Below, piece by piece: positions 37,960 to 48,643 of a stretch of DNA of 64,000 nt. Made by a program: the position numbers and the translations under genes. Source of the stretch: Tritrichomonas musculus (taxonomy: Eukaryota; Parabasalia; Tritrichomonadida; Tritrichomonadidae). The stretch's first letter is position 1. Every line of letters begins with the position of its first letter. The notes below the pieces were generated by a model. It did no database searches. It was not told the origin of the DNA and saw nothing but the letters and a program-made list of their open reading frames with translations. The stretch spans positions 1,364,001 to 1,428,000 of the forward strand of contig JAPFFF010000015.1 of assembly GCA_039105265.1 (NCBI GenBank), in the 5' to 3' direction.

Positions 37960-40900
37960 ATGGAGGCAATTTTAGATCAAATAAAGCAAATTGTTGAAAA
38001 AAAGAAAATTCCAGATGCTGAACGAACAATAATGTCATTGCTTATCGATTTAGATTCTTTTTTTGATGGTAATATTGAGGATTCAATCACAATTGAACAA
38101 ATTTTATTATCAATATTTACTATTAATGGTGGAAATTTCAGTATTCAATGTTCTGAATTTATTTCTTCTAAACTTTTAAAACTTTATCAGAAAAGCAAAG
38201 AGCCAAAATTATGGGATATGATCAATTTTGCCATACAAAATTCTTATTCGTCAACTATAATTGCTACAGCATATATTTGTAAATTTATTGGTGAAACGAA
38301 TAAAGCTCAACTTCCACGTTTTATTGAACATATATTAAAAAATTGCGCAAAATTTCAATTTGCATCTATTTATGCATTAAGAATTGCATTTAAAGTTGGT
38401 GGTAAAGCTGTTAGTCAATTTCAGCAGCAAGCATTTGATTTTACAACACGGATTCTCTCGTCAGGTGATGTAAAGCAGCATACAGTTATGATTTCATTGA
38501 AATTTCTTAGAACTCTTGTAAACTCATGTTCTGTTTCCGCTCAATTGAGTGCTACTCCATCGAAGCAAGGAGTCCAACAGCAATTAGAAGGAAAGGGAAG
38601 TTTATCAATAAATAATGCATCAGAAAACATTATAAACAATAATGTATCATCTTCAGGTGATGGTGTTCAATTGCAAAGCATTATCGAAGCAACAAAAAAT
38701 TGCTTGAATAGTTTTGGTGAGCAGCCTTTTATTCAAAATGAGGTTGCTGTTCTTGTAGCGAAATGTGCTTACAAGCCATTTTTAATTTCTCATGAAGCTT
38801 TTAAAAAAACAATAATGAAGAAATTGGAATCTGTAGAAAATTGGTCGGATGCTTCAAATCGTAGGCATTTTAATCAAGTATATGATTTCACGCAATGTTT
38901 ATCAATCATTAATATGTTTCCTTCAATTATTTTGCAAGCATTTTCGCATTTTATTGACCGTCTTGGACCTGAAACAACAAGCCAAAATCATATACAGTTA
39001 TTTAAATATGCACGAATATTTATTCCAGATGCAGTTCCGAAATTAATACCGCTTCTTCCTGGAGATTCACAATTTACATATTTTCGTGAAATATCAAAAG
39101 AGGAAGCATCACCCAAGCAACTCAGATTATTAAAAATATTATCTCCGGATGATAACTGTATCAAAGAGGCTGCAACAATAGCATTAAAATTAGCCGTTAC
39201 ATCAAACAAAGAATCGCGAAAAGAAGCTGTTGATCTTTTTTCAAAATTATCTCGTTCACATCCATTTCTTGTTAGCAAGCATGTTTCATCTTGTCTTTCA
39301 TCATTGAAAAATTCATTATCCGATTTAAATAATGAATCATCTGAATTTGTTAATCGTATTTACGGAAACACTGCTGTAATTACAGCTATTTTATCGAATC
39401 TCGCAGATAAAGATGGTATTATTCATGAAAATAAATCCTTACTAGAATCATTCATCAAATCAGTTTTAACTACTCCAAATATTAATCCCAACAATCCCTT
39501 ATTTATTTCCTTATTTACAATTTTAATCACTTTGCCAAAACAATATGCTGCACTTTCAATTGTTTCTAAAGCAATTGATACAATTATAGCAACATGCAAG
39601 CAGCCTAGCAAAAAATTATTAAAAGCTGTTTTTCAATTTAGATCAAAATTTTCAAAATTAACGCAAAATGCAAAGCTTGTTGACTATGCCTTAAAACTTA
39701 AAAGTATCAAAATAAATAATACAGATGATAATAATAAAAGTAATACAGTTACGTCAGATTTACCTAAATCAGTCTTAATGAATCTTTGTTCAATGATTCC
39801 TAAACTTGATTCAAATGCAAATCCAAATTCTAATTCTGAATTTGCATTTAAAACTGCACAAGTTGTCCTTAATCGTGTTCTTAAATTAAAGCCATCACAG
39901 CCTCTTGTTAAATCTTTCTTTAAGCGGCCTTTGCCACTTGCTTCCGAACTTCTCGGTGTTAAAAAGAAAGAATTCAAAACTGATCCATTCTTAAGTCATG
40001 TAATTCGAAAATTCCCTCTTCTTGTTGCAGCATCTCAACCAAATGATAGAAAAGTTCTACTTTCTACGGTTTTGGAGCCAAAAAGCATGAATATTACAAA
40101 AATACTCATTATTGCCTCATTAAGTGAGGCTAAAATAACTCGAAATTTCCTCCCATTAAATCTTCATAATTATCTGATATCACTTCTTAAGTCAAAAAGT
40201 ACAAAGAAGGATTTATTGCAGCCAATATGTGAAGTTCTTGGTTTATTTGCTCGATCTCATCCAGCTTCTCTTCCTGATCTTTTTGATTTTATTGAGGGAC
40301 CAAATATGAATACAAATGCAGCATCAAATTCACCAAATGTTTCAGAATCAAATCCTCTTCATGGAAGTTTACTTTTATCAGCCATTTTTGCACATATGAC
40401 TGTTCCCAAACAATTTATTATCAAAGCTATCACGTATCTTGATCAACAAATGGCATCTTATTCAACAGCAGCTATTGCTGTTCATGCTCTTGAATCTGTT
40501 ATTTTGACGCATTCAATGCAATTATCAGCAATGAATTCTGTTTTGTCATCCCAATTCAATCATATATTTATCTCAATTAATAGTTCTTCCTCACTTCAAC
40601 CAGTAACATTAAAAATAATTTCTGACTGCTTCCGTTCCTTGATCGAAACTTTTTCCAGCGAACTTGTCGATTCTTCATCACAAGAAGCCCGACTCGTACG
40701 TTTTATTTTGAAAGCTATTGAAATGACACCAATTGGGTATGCTAAAGAAGTTTATTTCGAGTGTTGTAGATCAATTTATGCTTTTTCACACAGCTTAACA
40801 CAGTATGCCCCAATATCATTTCCATCAAGTCACGGGGCATCAGTCAACTGCCAACTTGCAGCATGTGCTGCATTTTCAGATTACATGAAATTCGAAACGT

Positions 40901-43095
40901 TGAATCCCAATGCCTTTGAAATAGAAACCTTGGTTCCTCATCTTTTGACATTATTACAGTCAACTGGTGATATTCGTGTTCATAACTTCCTTGTTTCAAT
41001 TGCATCAACTATGGATGAATCAAAGCTATCTTTCTGGGTATCAACTGTCAGAAGGGTTCTTGTCACGTCTTCTCTAATTGATTCAACATCTCTAGCAATT
41101 GAGCCAACACATGAGGTTAAACGTGCATGTGTTGACATTTCTATGTATATCGTCGATATCCTAGGAAAAACTCTTTATCTATCAACTGAGAATCTTGATG
41201 ATATAATATCTTCACTTTGTAGAGCAAATGAAACTGGTAGTGTCCAACTTCAAGAAGCAGCTTTTCCTGTTCTCCAAAAGGTTATTGAACTTTTCAAAGA
41301 TAGGCCAACTGCTGAAAATAACGGTCGTCTTCTTGATCTTTATGATTCTCAATTTGCATCAGTTGTTAAAGTTGGATTCCAATTAAATTTGGCAATCAGT
41401 GGTGGTTTCCTCTCAACTTATTTAACATTTAACACAGATAATATGTCAAAAGATCCAGAAAATTGTTCAGCTATTTTGGTTGTTTATTTAAACGGTCTAG
41501 ATGGTTGTCAGCAACGTAGTACACCTTTTTACTCCCTAGCAACGCACCTTTGCACTGTAGGAAGGAAATATCCTCAAATTAGATCTTTAATTCAGCCTTT
41601 CTTGGTCACTTTGACTCCAATTTTCAGCCAAATTGTATTAGATGCAATGAAGCTTTGGAAAAGTAACGATGATTGGCGTGCAATGAATAATTTCAGGTCT
41701 CTTGTAGCCCCTTTTTATGCAGAACTTCTTCCTGCTTTTGTATGGTTACAAACTATTTCACAACAAAACATTGTTGAAGTTGATGTTCTAGTATCATTCT
41801 TTGTCATTGAAATGAAAATGTCACGCGAAAGTTGGCAAGCAACAGCTGCTTTTGAAGCCCTTTTAACTGCCTTTGACTTTTGTGGTGCACAGATCTCGTC
41901 AGGAATGCTTGAACTTGGAATTAAATCTGCTATTAACTTTAGTGGATCAAATGAAAAGCAAATGCTCATTAATTCTTCTGCTCTTCTTAAAGATGGGCCT
42001 GAATGGGACAATCTTAGAGAGTGTATCTTATCCCTTTGCTGTGATTTATCCAACCAAGATGATAAGCAAGCCCAAGAAAAGAAGGAAGAGAATGCAAGCT
42101 TTGAATTGGCGTTTGATCCATTCAAAAATCAAAAGGGAAGTTCCTCCTTTGGTTTTGATGCGTTTGGAAAAAATAACGTACCTGAAGTTTTTTCACCTAA
42201 AACTTTGGCTTATTTATTGAAGAGTGATCTTCACCAACAGTCATTACATCGTTATTCATTCTTCATAGCAACTTTTATTGTTAATAAGTTCAAAGAAGGT
42301 AAGATTACAATTGATGTTTCAAATGCTCTCTTTATTTTACTTTTCGAGCATACTCATTCTATTATTACACAAGTTTGTAACTATGTAATTGGTATGGAAA
42401 ATCTTGCCTTTAACTTCAAGATGATGGTTGTTACCCTTGCCTTGTCAAGAATACAAGAAAAAGACTCCCTTGGACAAATTCCTCGCTTTCTGCTTTCTTC
42501 ATTTAGAGTAGGTGGAATGCATCTTATTGCTCACTTTTTGAAAACAAGGCCTATTCTTGCATTTGCATTATTAAGTAAAGGTACAGCCAAAGCTGCATTT
42601 ATACTTCCATTCAAAGATTTAGAAAACGCACGTGCATTTTTATGGTTCCTTCAACTTTCCCTCAAAACAATGGAAAAAACAATTGCTTCATTGAACTCCA
42701 ATGATAAGACATTGACCAGTTTCGGTGTAACTGTTCAAGATATTCAGAAAATGGCCAAGCACTTTGCCTGCTCTGTTTTTAGATTGGCTTTAAAGATAAT
42801 TGAAAAATTTGGAAATGACCAAATTAATGGAAGAATGATTGTTTGGCATTGCATTAGAATGATTCAAGACACTCAACGTATAGCTGGTAATGAAACAATC
42901 AAGAATGTCTTTGAAAGCGAAGTTGGAAATGATGATGAAAGAAGAAAGAATTGCTTCTCAATCCTAAAAATTAGTATTCACAATGAAATTCAAAATAAAA
43001 AGATGCAGGAATTGGTTGAATTCTCTTCTAATGAGCGTGGAAAGAGAAATGATGAAAATGAATGGGAAACTCTTGAAATTGGTGATTCTGATTAA
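37960..43095 (+). CDS. HEATR5/Laa1-like large HEAT-repeat protein
   Basis: The protein has 1711 residues, helical repeats throughout. The N-terminal region (ASIYALRIAFKVGGKAVSQF) and especially LQEAAFPVLQKVIELFKDRP followed by LLDLYDSQFASVVKVGF (about 1105-1150) match the conserved HEATR5 block, where the family has VIQKFSDVQDPE and LLEQFQAQLVSALRAAF. Laa1/HEATR5 proteins recruit or stabilise the AP-1 clathrin adaptor at the trans-Golgi and endosomes. Length is shorter than the usual 2000 residues. A short Asn/Ser-rich insert occurs near 220-235. The C-terminus is acidic (NEWETLEIGDSD). A different HEAT-repeat trafficking protein is possible but less likely. Confidence 0.7.
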   Translation: MEAILDQIKQIVEKKKIPDAERTIMSLLIDLDSFFDGNIEDSITIEQILLSIFTINGGNFSIQCSEFISSKLLKLYQKSKEPKLWDMINFAIQNSYSSTIIATAYICKFIGETNKAQLPRFIEHILKNCAKFQFASIYALRIAFKVGGKAVSQFQQQAFDFTTRILSSGDVKQHTVMISLKFLRTLVNSCSVSAQLSATPSKQGVQQQLEGKGSLSINNASENIINNNVSSSGDGVQLQSIIEATKNCLNSFGEQPFIQNEVAVLVAKCAYKPFLISHEAFKKTIMKKLESVENWSDASNRRHFNQVYDFTQCLSIINMFPSIILQAFSHFIDRLGPETTSQNHIQLFKYARIFIPDAVPKLIPLLPGDSQFTYFREISKEEASPKQLRLLKILSPDDNCIKEAATIALKLAVTSNKESRKEAVDLFSKLSRSHPFLVSKHVSSCLSSLKNSLSDLNNESSEFVNRIYGNTAVITAILSNLADKDGIIHENKSLLESFIKSVLTTPNINPNNPLFISLFTILITLPKQYAALSIVSKAIDTIIATCKQPSKKLLKAVFQFRSKFSKLTQNAKLVDYALKLKSIKINNTDDNNKSNTVTSDLPKSVLMNLCSMIPKLDSNANPNSNSEFAFKTAQVVLNRVLKLKPSQPLVKSFFKRPLPLASELLGVKKKEFKTDPFLSHVIRKFPLLVAASQPNDRKVLLSTVLEPKSMNITKILIIASLSEAKITRNFLPLNLHNYLISLLKSKSTKKDLLQPICEVLGLFARSHPASLPDLFDFIEGPNMNTNAASNSPNVSESNPLHGSLLLSAIFAHMTVPKQFIIKAITYLDQQMASYSTAAIAVHALESVILTHSMQLSAMNSVLSSQFNHIFISINSSSSLQPVTLKIISDCFRSLIETFSSELVDSSSQEARLVRFILKAIEMTPIGYAKEVYFECCRSIYAFSHSLTQYAPISFPSSHGASVNCQLAACAAFSDYMKFETLNPNAFEIETLVPHLLTLLQSTGDIRVHNFLVSIASTMDESKLSFWVSTVRRVLVTSSLIDSTSLAIEPTHEVKRACVDISMYIVDILGKTLYLSTENLDDIISSLCRANETGSVQLQEAAFPVLQKVIELFKDRPTAENNGRLLDLYDSQFASVVKVGFQLNLAISGGFLSTYLTFNTDNMSKDPENCSAILVVYLNGLDGCQQRSTPFYSLATHLCTVGRKYPQIRSLIQPFLVTLTPIFSQIVLDAMKLWKSNDDWRAMNNFRSLVAPFYAELLPAFVWLQTISQQNIVEVDVLVSFFVIEMKMSRESWQATAAFEALLTAFDFCGAQISSGMLELGIKSAINFSGSNEKQMLINSSALLKDGPEWDNLRECILSLCCDLSNQDDKQAQEKKEENASFELAFDPFKNQKGSSSFGFDAFGKNNVPEVFSPKTLAYLLKSDLHQQSLHRYSFFIATFIVNKFKEGKITIDVSNALFILLFEHTHSIITQVCNYVIGMENLAFNFKMMVVTLALSRIQEKDSLGQIPRFLLSSFRVGGMHLIAHFLKTRPILAFALLSKGTAKAAFILPFKDLENARAFLWFLQLSLKTMEKTIASLNSNDKTLTSFGVTVQDIQKMAKHFACSVFRLALKIIEKFGNDQINGRMIVWHCIRMIQDTQRIAGNETIKNVFESEVGNDDERRKNCFSILKISIHNEIQNKKMQELVEFSSNERGKRNDENEWETLEIGDSD

Positions 43096-43387
43096 TTTTT
43101 GTATATGTATTTATGATGTTATATTTTACAAATATTTGTTAATTTTTATTATTATTATTACTAATTTATAAAATTAAAGCATTATCTTTTTCGATTTTTT
43201 TTATATGTTATATTCTAAAAATTATTTTTATTGATAATGATTCTTATGTTAATTCTCAAGTTAATAATCTAATTAGTTATTTTGCTATTTTACATTATGC
43301 CGATTGATGATGTTGATTTTCTTGGAATTAATGTTGTTGTTATTATTCTTAGAAGCTAAATTACCTCGAATAGATTTTTCATATGAC

Positions 43388-43831
43388 ATGTCGGTAAAAA
43401 TGTCCTCAGAGAATGACTCAAATATAAGTTTTCAAATTCCAGTAAAGCAAAAAAAAGAAGCGCCGAAAACAAGAGGGGTTTCATCTATTTTTAAAAAGCA
43501 GACGCCAACACAACCCAAAACGCCAATAAATATCCCAATACAGAAAAAAAAAATTGTACCAAAAATCAAAGTGACCGAAGGAAGTATAGAAAATAAAGCT
43601 CCCAAAGAGAGTCCGTTTCTACGAAGACTAAAGCAAGAGCAGCAAAACATTAAGCCACCGCCTCCAGTCCCAACTGAGCAAGCTTATAAAGAAGGTGTAC
43701 CGATTAGCGGATTTGGAGAAATTTGTTTGCGACGCCAAGGATGGGAACCAGGAAAAAAAATAGGCAAAATTATAGTTCCAAGCGACGATGACGAAAAAGT
43801 AGATGACCCACAAAAAGCACCGACTACGTGA
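43388..43831 (+). CDS. Spp2-like G-patch splicing factor
   Basis: From the ATG at 43388 the protein has 147 residues (a second ATG at 43400 gives 143). A Lys-rich disordered N-terminus is followed by the G-patch segment SGFGEICLRRQGWEPGKKIG (about 113-132), which fits Spp2 and GPKOW (FGxxxLRxMGWxxGxxIG). Spp2 activates the DEAH helicase Prp2 in spliceosome remodelling. The frame continues upstream to a TTG, but that part is hydrophobic and non-coding in character. A TTTTTCATAT initiator-like word lies just upstream, and an out-of-frame ATG at 43383 opens a five-codon upstream frame. Its presence agrees with functional introns in this genome. Confidence 0.7.
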   Translation: MSVKMSSENDSNISFQIPVKQKKEAPKTRGVSSIFKKQTPTQPKTPINIPIQKKKIVPKIKVTEGSIENKAPKESPFLRRLKQEQQNIKPPPPVPTEQAYKEGVPISGFGEICLRRQGWEPGKKIGKIIVPSDDDEKVDDPQKAPTT

Positions 43832-44119
43832 GGTTTTATATTTGTTTTTATTTTTTTTTATAGCAAAAACGTCCATAGCAAGATAATTTTCTTATGTGTA
43901 TACTAAAATCTGAACTTTTTGAGAGGTTAGCACAATTACTTACATTTTAGAATTATCGTAATGTACGGCATTCTAGAATTATATTTGTAGATAATTAATT
44001 ATATTAGCTTTTTTTCATGTAAATTTTAAATATATTAATAAAAAAATTATAGATACAACGAAAGTGAATAAACGTTCTCTTTTTACTTTTTTCTTTACAA
44101 AATCAATATTACAAAAAAA

Positions 44120-47100
44120 ATGGAATATCAACTTTTAAAGCCGGAAGTTATTGCTAAACTGCTCGATCTTCGACTCAGTAAGGAGGAAACAAACCAATTT
44201 GCAGGTGAAGCCCAAGAAATGGAGGATGATAAGTTTGATGAAAAAAAAAATGCATCGAAACCAAAAAAATGCTATTTATTAGTCACTGAAATTTGTTTTT
44301 ACTATGTTACCAAAGAAAGTTTGCGAATCGGTAAAGGTAATGAAATTATTTCTTTATTTGATATTGGTGACGTTATACTTGGACAAAATGACTGCATCAC
44401 GATTAAATTCAAAAAGAAAACTTTTTATTTTATGTTAGCAAATGCCGCTGCTTTAATGACAAATATCCTTCTTCAAGTTAAAAAGCTTGCATGGAATATA
44501 ACTCCTGGTCAAATTTATTCATTCAAAGAAATATCTGCCAACCAAAATTACCAGAAAATTCCAAGCATCACTAAAAGGCCCCCTAATCTCTTGCTTTTTA
44601 GATACATGTCAACATGTGTAGCAAGAGAAGCGTCTTTTGATAAGTACATAATTGAGACGTATCGTAAATATGATGAAGATCCACGAGTTGTATTAAATCT
44701 AGCTGATATTGATCCTTCTCTGCCTTTAGCAGCTATGTTTCCAGTTACACTTGAATCTCATATTCGTAAAATATCTCTAGAAAAATTTTCTTCAAATGAT
44801 CTAGGTCATACACTTAATTGGGCTATTTCCCAACAAAATAATTTCGATTCTGTTGATTTATGTAAATATGATGAAGCAAGTTTTAAAGGACTCAATATTC
44901 GAAAGTCGCCTTTTAATCATCTTAATAGTATACGATTTAAATCGTGTACATCCAATTTTGTTACCTTATTTTTAAATTCAATCAAAAATGTCAACTATAC
45001 AATTGACACTATTATTTTTGATGATATCCGTTTTGATAATGATACTTCGCAATTGCTTGTTCAATGTCTTCAAACATATACATTTTTCACTTCATTGCGA
45101 TCTCTTGCATTTGTTGGATGTCAATGCGCCAGTTCATCGTTCTTTGATCTCTCAATCAGTTGTCTCAAAGCTCTTGATCAGTTAGATAATTTCTCTCTGG
45201 ATAACTGTTTCATTGATATTAATGATGTTTTGATGGAAATAGCCAAATGTGATACGCCCGTACAGCATGTTTCATTACGCAGAAATACTTCGACTTCTGT
45301 AATAGGTCATGAAGATACATTATTAACGAATAGTATTTTATCATTAAATGTTGGTGATAGCGAGTGGACTGAAGAAGCTCTGGTCTCATTTATGTCAGCA
45401 ATATGTAGAAGACTTCGACGTCTTCCTTTGACATTAATTATGGATCATTGTCGAGTTGACTCAACATGGAGTGAAGTTTTTGAACGATTTCCAACTGAAT
45501 CATTATTGCCAGTCATAACAGAATTAAATATTTCGAATAATTACTTTGATGTTCGCTCATTTGAATCATTTTTAACTTTCCTAGAAACGCAAACGCCATT
45601 TCAATTACAATCAAATAAAAAATTGATTCATCTTAACGTATCGCATTGTTTCAGTGAAAAAATTTCGAGTCCCAAAAAGAAAAAGCAAGCAAATCAAAAA
45701 GATTTGTATGACAGTAATTCTGAAGAATGCATATCTAGATTAATTGACTTCTTTTCAAAACGAGATCTTTGGGGCCTTGAAATATGTGGATGTCTTCCGA
45801 AGAAAGAATTAATTAATATAAATGGTCTTCATGCTTTAAATATAGGAGATAATGTATTTGACCGGGCATCAATTGAAACCCTTGAAAATTTTGTTTCTGT
45901 CTCTCCAACTCTTACTGAGCTTGGTATCGACAATATCCAATTTCCAGATGTTAAAACTATGATGCAGTTTTATGGCCAAATGTTGACATATTCCAAAATA
46001 CTGGCATTTGAACCATTAAATTCTCTTTTTAATGATTATCCTGAATATAATGAAACCAAACATTTCAAAGCTTTCTTAAATAATAAGAGAAAGATGAGTA
46101 ATCCTCGCCAAAGAATGTCGCTTTATCTCACATTGGCTGAAGATTTTGCTACTCATGTTGCGCAAGATATTAGGTATAATGAAGAAGACGAAAGTGTTGC
46201 CGAAATATGTACACAATCAAATTTACTTTGTGAAACGCAATTCTCTGACCCTGTTCCCTCCTTGTTTACTCTTGCTACATTAAATACTGTCGATTTAAGT
46301 GTGGATCCTGTTGCTTCTATGGTTGCTGAATATGCTGCAACAAGTGGGAAATACGGAATAGTTCCTCCAACAAACGCTCCACCCTTGCCGCCAACTGAAA
46401 TATTCATGATTCCGTCAATTTTTTCAACAAATGTTGCACCAGATGAATATGAAAATATCGTAAATGGAGGAGAAGGTGGTAGTGTAATTGACTTCGACCC
46501 AAAAAGCAAGCAAAATGTCGAGATTTCAAAACTGTTTGCTGATGAAATTAAAAGTTCTTTTTTAAGAAATATTGTTGGATTCACAGAATTGAGTGAATAT
46601 GAAAATTATAACATATCTAAAAAAAATCGTTCACTTTCGCGTAGTAAGCTTGCTGCAAGTACTAGCAGCATTAGCATAACGAAAAAACGATCGCCGCGTC
46701 GCAAAACTAATTCAAAGCATTTCTGTGCATTTAGACCAATGCGTAATCCTAATCTTAGTTTTAGAAATAATGTTATTATCGAAACTGATACTGAAATCGA
46801 TGAAGATCCAGATTCCTCAATAAGTTCTGATTTCGATGATGAATTTGAAGACAGTGTAACTAACTCTCAGAGAAGTTCTCAATTCAATCGATCTGAATCG
46901 CCAGATCCAGGATCTGCTCCAAGAGGAAGAATAAAAACTAGAGTCAAGAAGAGGATTAGATCTTCCCAACAAATTGGAGTTCATTCAGCTTCGCAAGATA
47001 TATCCAATGAAAGCAGTTCTAAAATTTCATCTTCAAAGTCTGGTAATATATTAATAAGTAAGAAAGATATTAAAGATCCTAGGAAATCTGGATCACCATT

Positions 47101-47230
47101 AATTAAAACTGAAAGTTTCTCAAGTCATGGAAGTGGAAGCTCAGCATCAAATCCATTCTCACCAAGTAGCAATGATTATGAAGAAATTGAGAAAAGGAAG
47201 AATCAGAAAAAAGCTCAAAAAAAGAAATAA
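44120..47230 (+). CDS. PH-LRR protein, CARMIL-like
   Basis: The protein has 1036 residues. Residues about 40-130 form a PH-like domain (KKCYLLVTEICFYYVTKE, ISLFDIGDVILGQNDCITIK, then a helix LMTNILLQVKKLA). Residues about 150-650 carry irregular RNI-type LRRs (LRSLAFVGCQC, LDNFSLDNCFIDINDVLMEI, ITELNISNNYFDVRSFESFL, LHALNIGDNVFDR). The last 200 residues are Ser/Arg/Lys-rich and disordered, ending KKAQKKK. PH followed by LRR and a basic tail is the CARMIL plan; CARMIL regulates actin capping protein. No capping-protein motif could be identified, so capping is unproven. Trichomonads have many LRR proteins of this kind. Confidence 0.7.
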   Translation: MEYQLLKPEVIAKLLDLRLSKEETNQFAGEAQEMEDDKFDEKKNASKPKKCYLLVTEICFYYVTKESLRIGKGNEIISLFDIGDVILGQNDCITIKFKKKTFYFMLANAAALMTNILLQVKKLAWNITPGQIYSFKEISANQNYQKIPSITKRPPNLLLFRYMSTCVAREASFDKYIIETYRKYDEDPRVVLNLADIDPSLPLAAMFPVTLESHIRKISLEKFSSNDLGHTLNWAISQQNNFDSVDLCKYDEASFKGLNIRKSPFNHLNSIRFKSCTSNFVTLFLNSIKNVNYTIDTIIFDDIRFDNDTSQLLVQCLQTYTFFTSLRSLAFVGCQCASSSFFDLSISCLKALDQLDNFSLDNCFIDINDVLMEIAKCDTPVQHVSLRRNTSTSVIGHEDTLLTNSILSLNVGDSEWTEEALVSFMSAICRRLRRLPLTLIMDHCRVDSTWSEVFERFPTESLLPVITELNISNNYFDVRSFESFLTFLETQTPFQLQSNKKLIHLNVSHCFSEKISSPKKKKQANQKDLYDSNSEECISRLIDFFSKRDLWGLEICGCLPKKELININGLHALNIGDNVFDRASIETLENFVSVSPTLTELGIDNIQFPDVKTMMQFYGQMLTYSKILAFEPLNSLFNDYPEYNETKHFKAFLNNKRKMSNPRQRMSLYLTLAEDFATHVAQDIRYNEEDESVAEICTQSNLLCETQFSDPVPSLFTLATLNTVDLSVDPVASMVAEYAATSGKYGIVPPTNAPPLPPTEIFMIPSIFSTNVAPDEYENIVNGGEGGSVIDFDPKSKQNVEISKLFADEIKSSFLRNIVGFTELSEYENYNISKKNRSLSRSKLAASTSSISITKKRSPRRKTNSKHFCAFRPMRNPNLSFRNNVIIETDTEIDEDPDSSISSDFDDEFEDSVTNSQRSSQFNRSESPDPGSAPRGRIKTRVKKRIRSSQQIGVHSASQDISNESSSKISSSKSGNILISKKDIKDPRKSGSPLIKTESFSSHGSGSSASNPFSPSSNDYEEIEKRKNQKKAQKKK

Positions 47231-47509
47231 GAATGATTGTTTATTTTATCATTTTTAATTTTCTTTTTATTTGTTTTTATTAAAGATTTTTTATATATTC
47301 ATTTTTAATTATATAAATGAAATTAATTTCTGGTTTTTTTGAAGAGCATTTATAATATTGATGATAAAAATATTGAATTGATAATTTGCATATACGGAAT
47401 TATTAAAAAATAAAAAAATGAGTTGTATATCCAATTAATTCATAGCATATTTACAAAACAAAAAAAAATATATATTATATAAAATCCAAAAAAAAGAAAC
47501 AAATTAAAT

Positions 47510-48643
47510 TCATTCCCCTTGTGGATCTTCGGCTTCTTCTTCCTCCTCCTCTTTCATAAGTTCGGCAAATTTTCTTTGGAACTCCTCTTCATTCGCATTA
47601 TCAATTTCTTCCAGACCTTCAAACCATGGTGATTTAACAATTTCTTCAAAAGTTGGTCTTTTAGAAGGTTCCTTCTGTAGTATCTGTTTAAGTAATTCGG
47701 ATAAGTGAGGAGAAAATCCTTTATCTTCTGGAACAACAAGTTCTTCTGTATTCAATAATTGAGCTACTGCAAAAATAGTATTTGCAACAGACTTCCCTTG
47801 AGCTTTATCAAGATTAAACGGAAGAAATCCAAATATGCATCCAAAAAGTGTTACACCGTATGCCCATACATCAGCTGGCTTTGGAAAAAAAGATTTAGTT
47901 GCACATTCTTCAGGAGAAAGGAAAGCTGGTGAGCCTCTAGTATCGGAAAGTTGTTCATCGTCACCAGAAACTCTTGTCGAAACAGAAAAATCTGATAGTT
48001 TAAATAAAGTATCTGAAAAAACTAAAAGGTTATCTGGTTTTAAATCTCTATGGACCACATTATTTTCGTGTGCATATCGAAGGCTTTCCGCTAATTCGAA
48101 AAAGCATATTTGGAAAGTTTTTTCGTCAGGCTTTTTTCGGTCAACGTAAGATTGCAGTGTACCTTCTGGAGCAAAAGGAAGTACAATTATAAGTGAATTT
48201 GTGCAGCTATCGTCAATTACTTCAATTATAGGTAAAATATATCGATGGCTTAGGGACGTCATAATTTCTATTTCTCTTTTCACAGCTAAAATAGGAGGTT
48301 CTTCATTTCCAAGATTTTGTCGGTTAAGGAGTGATTGATTATATACTTTTGCAGCGCAGCTTTCGGAGTTTTCTGTATTTGTACAAAGATAAACTCGACT
48401 CATTGCACCTTTCCCAATTTCATCTTTATAAAAAAGATATTCAAAAATCATTGGCTTTGTGTTTTGCTGAATAAATTCACTAAATGAGAAAAATTTTTGT
48501 GCATTTTCATTATTTTCTCCTTGTTCTTCATTTTGATTATATGCATTAGGTGAAAAGGCGCCATTTTGTGAGTAGTTTGAATAGTTTGAAGAAATTTGGT
48601 TTCCGTTTGTTTTTTGTAAGGGGCCAGAAAAAAGACACCCCAT
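47510..48643 (-). CDS. CaMKK-like Ser/Thr protein kinase, N-myristoylated
   Basis: The protein has 377 residues. It begins MGCLFS, an N-myristoylation site (Gly2) next to a palmitoylatable Cys3, so it is probably anchored to membranes. A polar stretch leads to the kinase domain (about 68-340): glycine loop GKGAMSRVYL (77-86), catalytic Lys99, a linker with LNRQNLGNEEPPILAVKREI as in CaMKK, HRDLKPDN (198-205), DFS (218-220, DFG in most kinases) and GSPAFLSPE. The acidic C-terminus ends EAEDPQGE. CaMKK-type kinases phosphorylate AMPK and other activation loops. The Ser in DFS is tolerated in active kinases. An initiator-like TCTCAAT overlaps the ATG. Confidence 0.93.
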   Translation of the reverse strand: MGCLFSGPLQKTNGNQISSNYSNYSQNGAFSPNAYNQNEEQGENNENAQKFFSFSEFIQQNTKPMIFEYLFYKDEIGKGAMSRVYLCTNTENSESCAAKVYNQSLLNRQNLGNEEPPILAVKREIEIMTSLSHRYILPIIEVIDDSCTNSLIIVLPFAPEGTLQSYVDRKKPDEKTFQICFFELAESLRYAHENNVVHRDLKPDNLLVFSDTLFKLSDFSVSTRVSGDDEQLSDTRGSPAFLSPEECATKSFFPKPADVWAYGVTLFGCIFGFLPFNLDKAQGKSVANTIFAVAQLLNTEELVVPEDKGFSPHLSELLKQILQKEPSKRPTFEEIVKSPWFEGLEEIDNANEEEFQRKFAELMKEEEEEEAEDPQGE

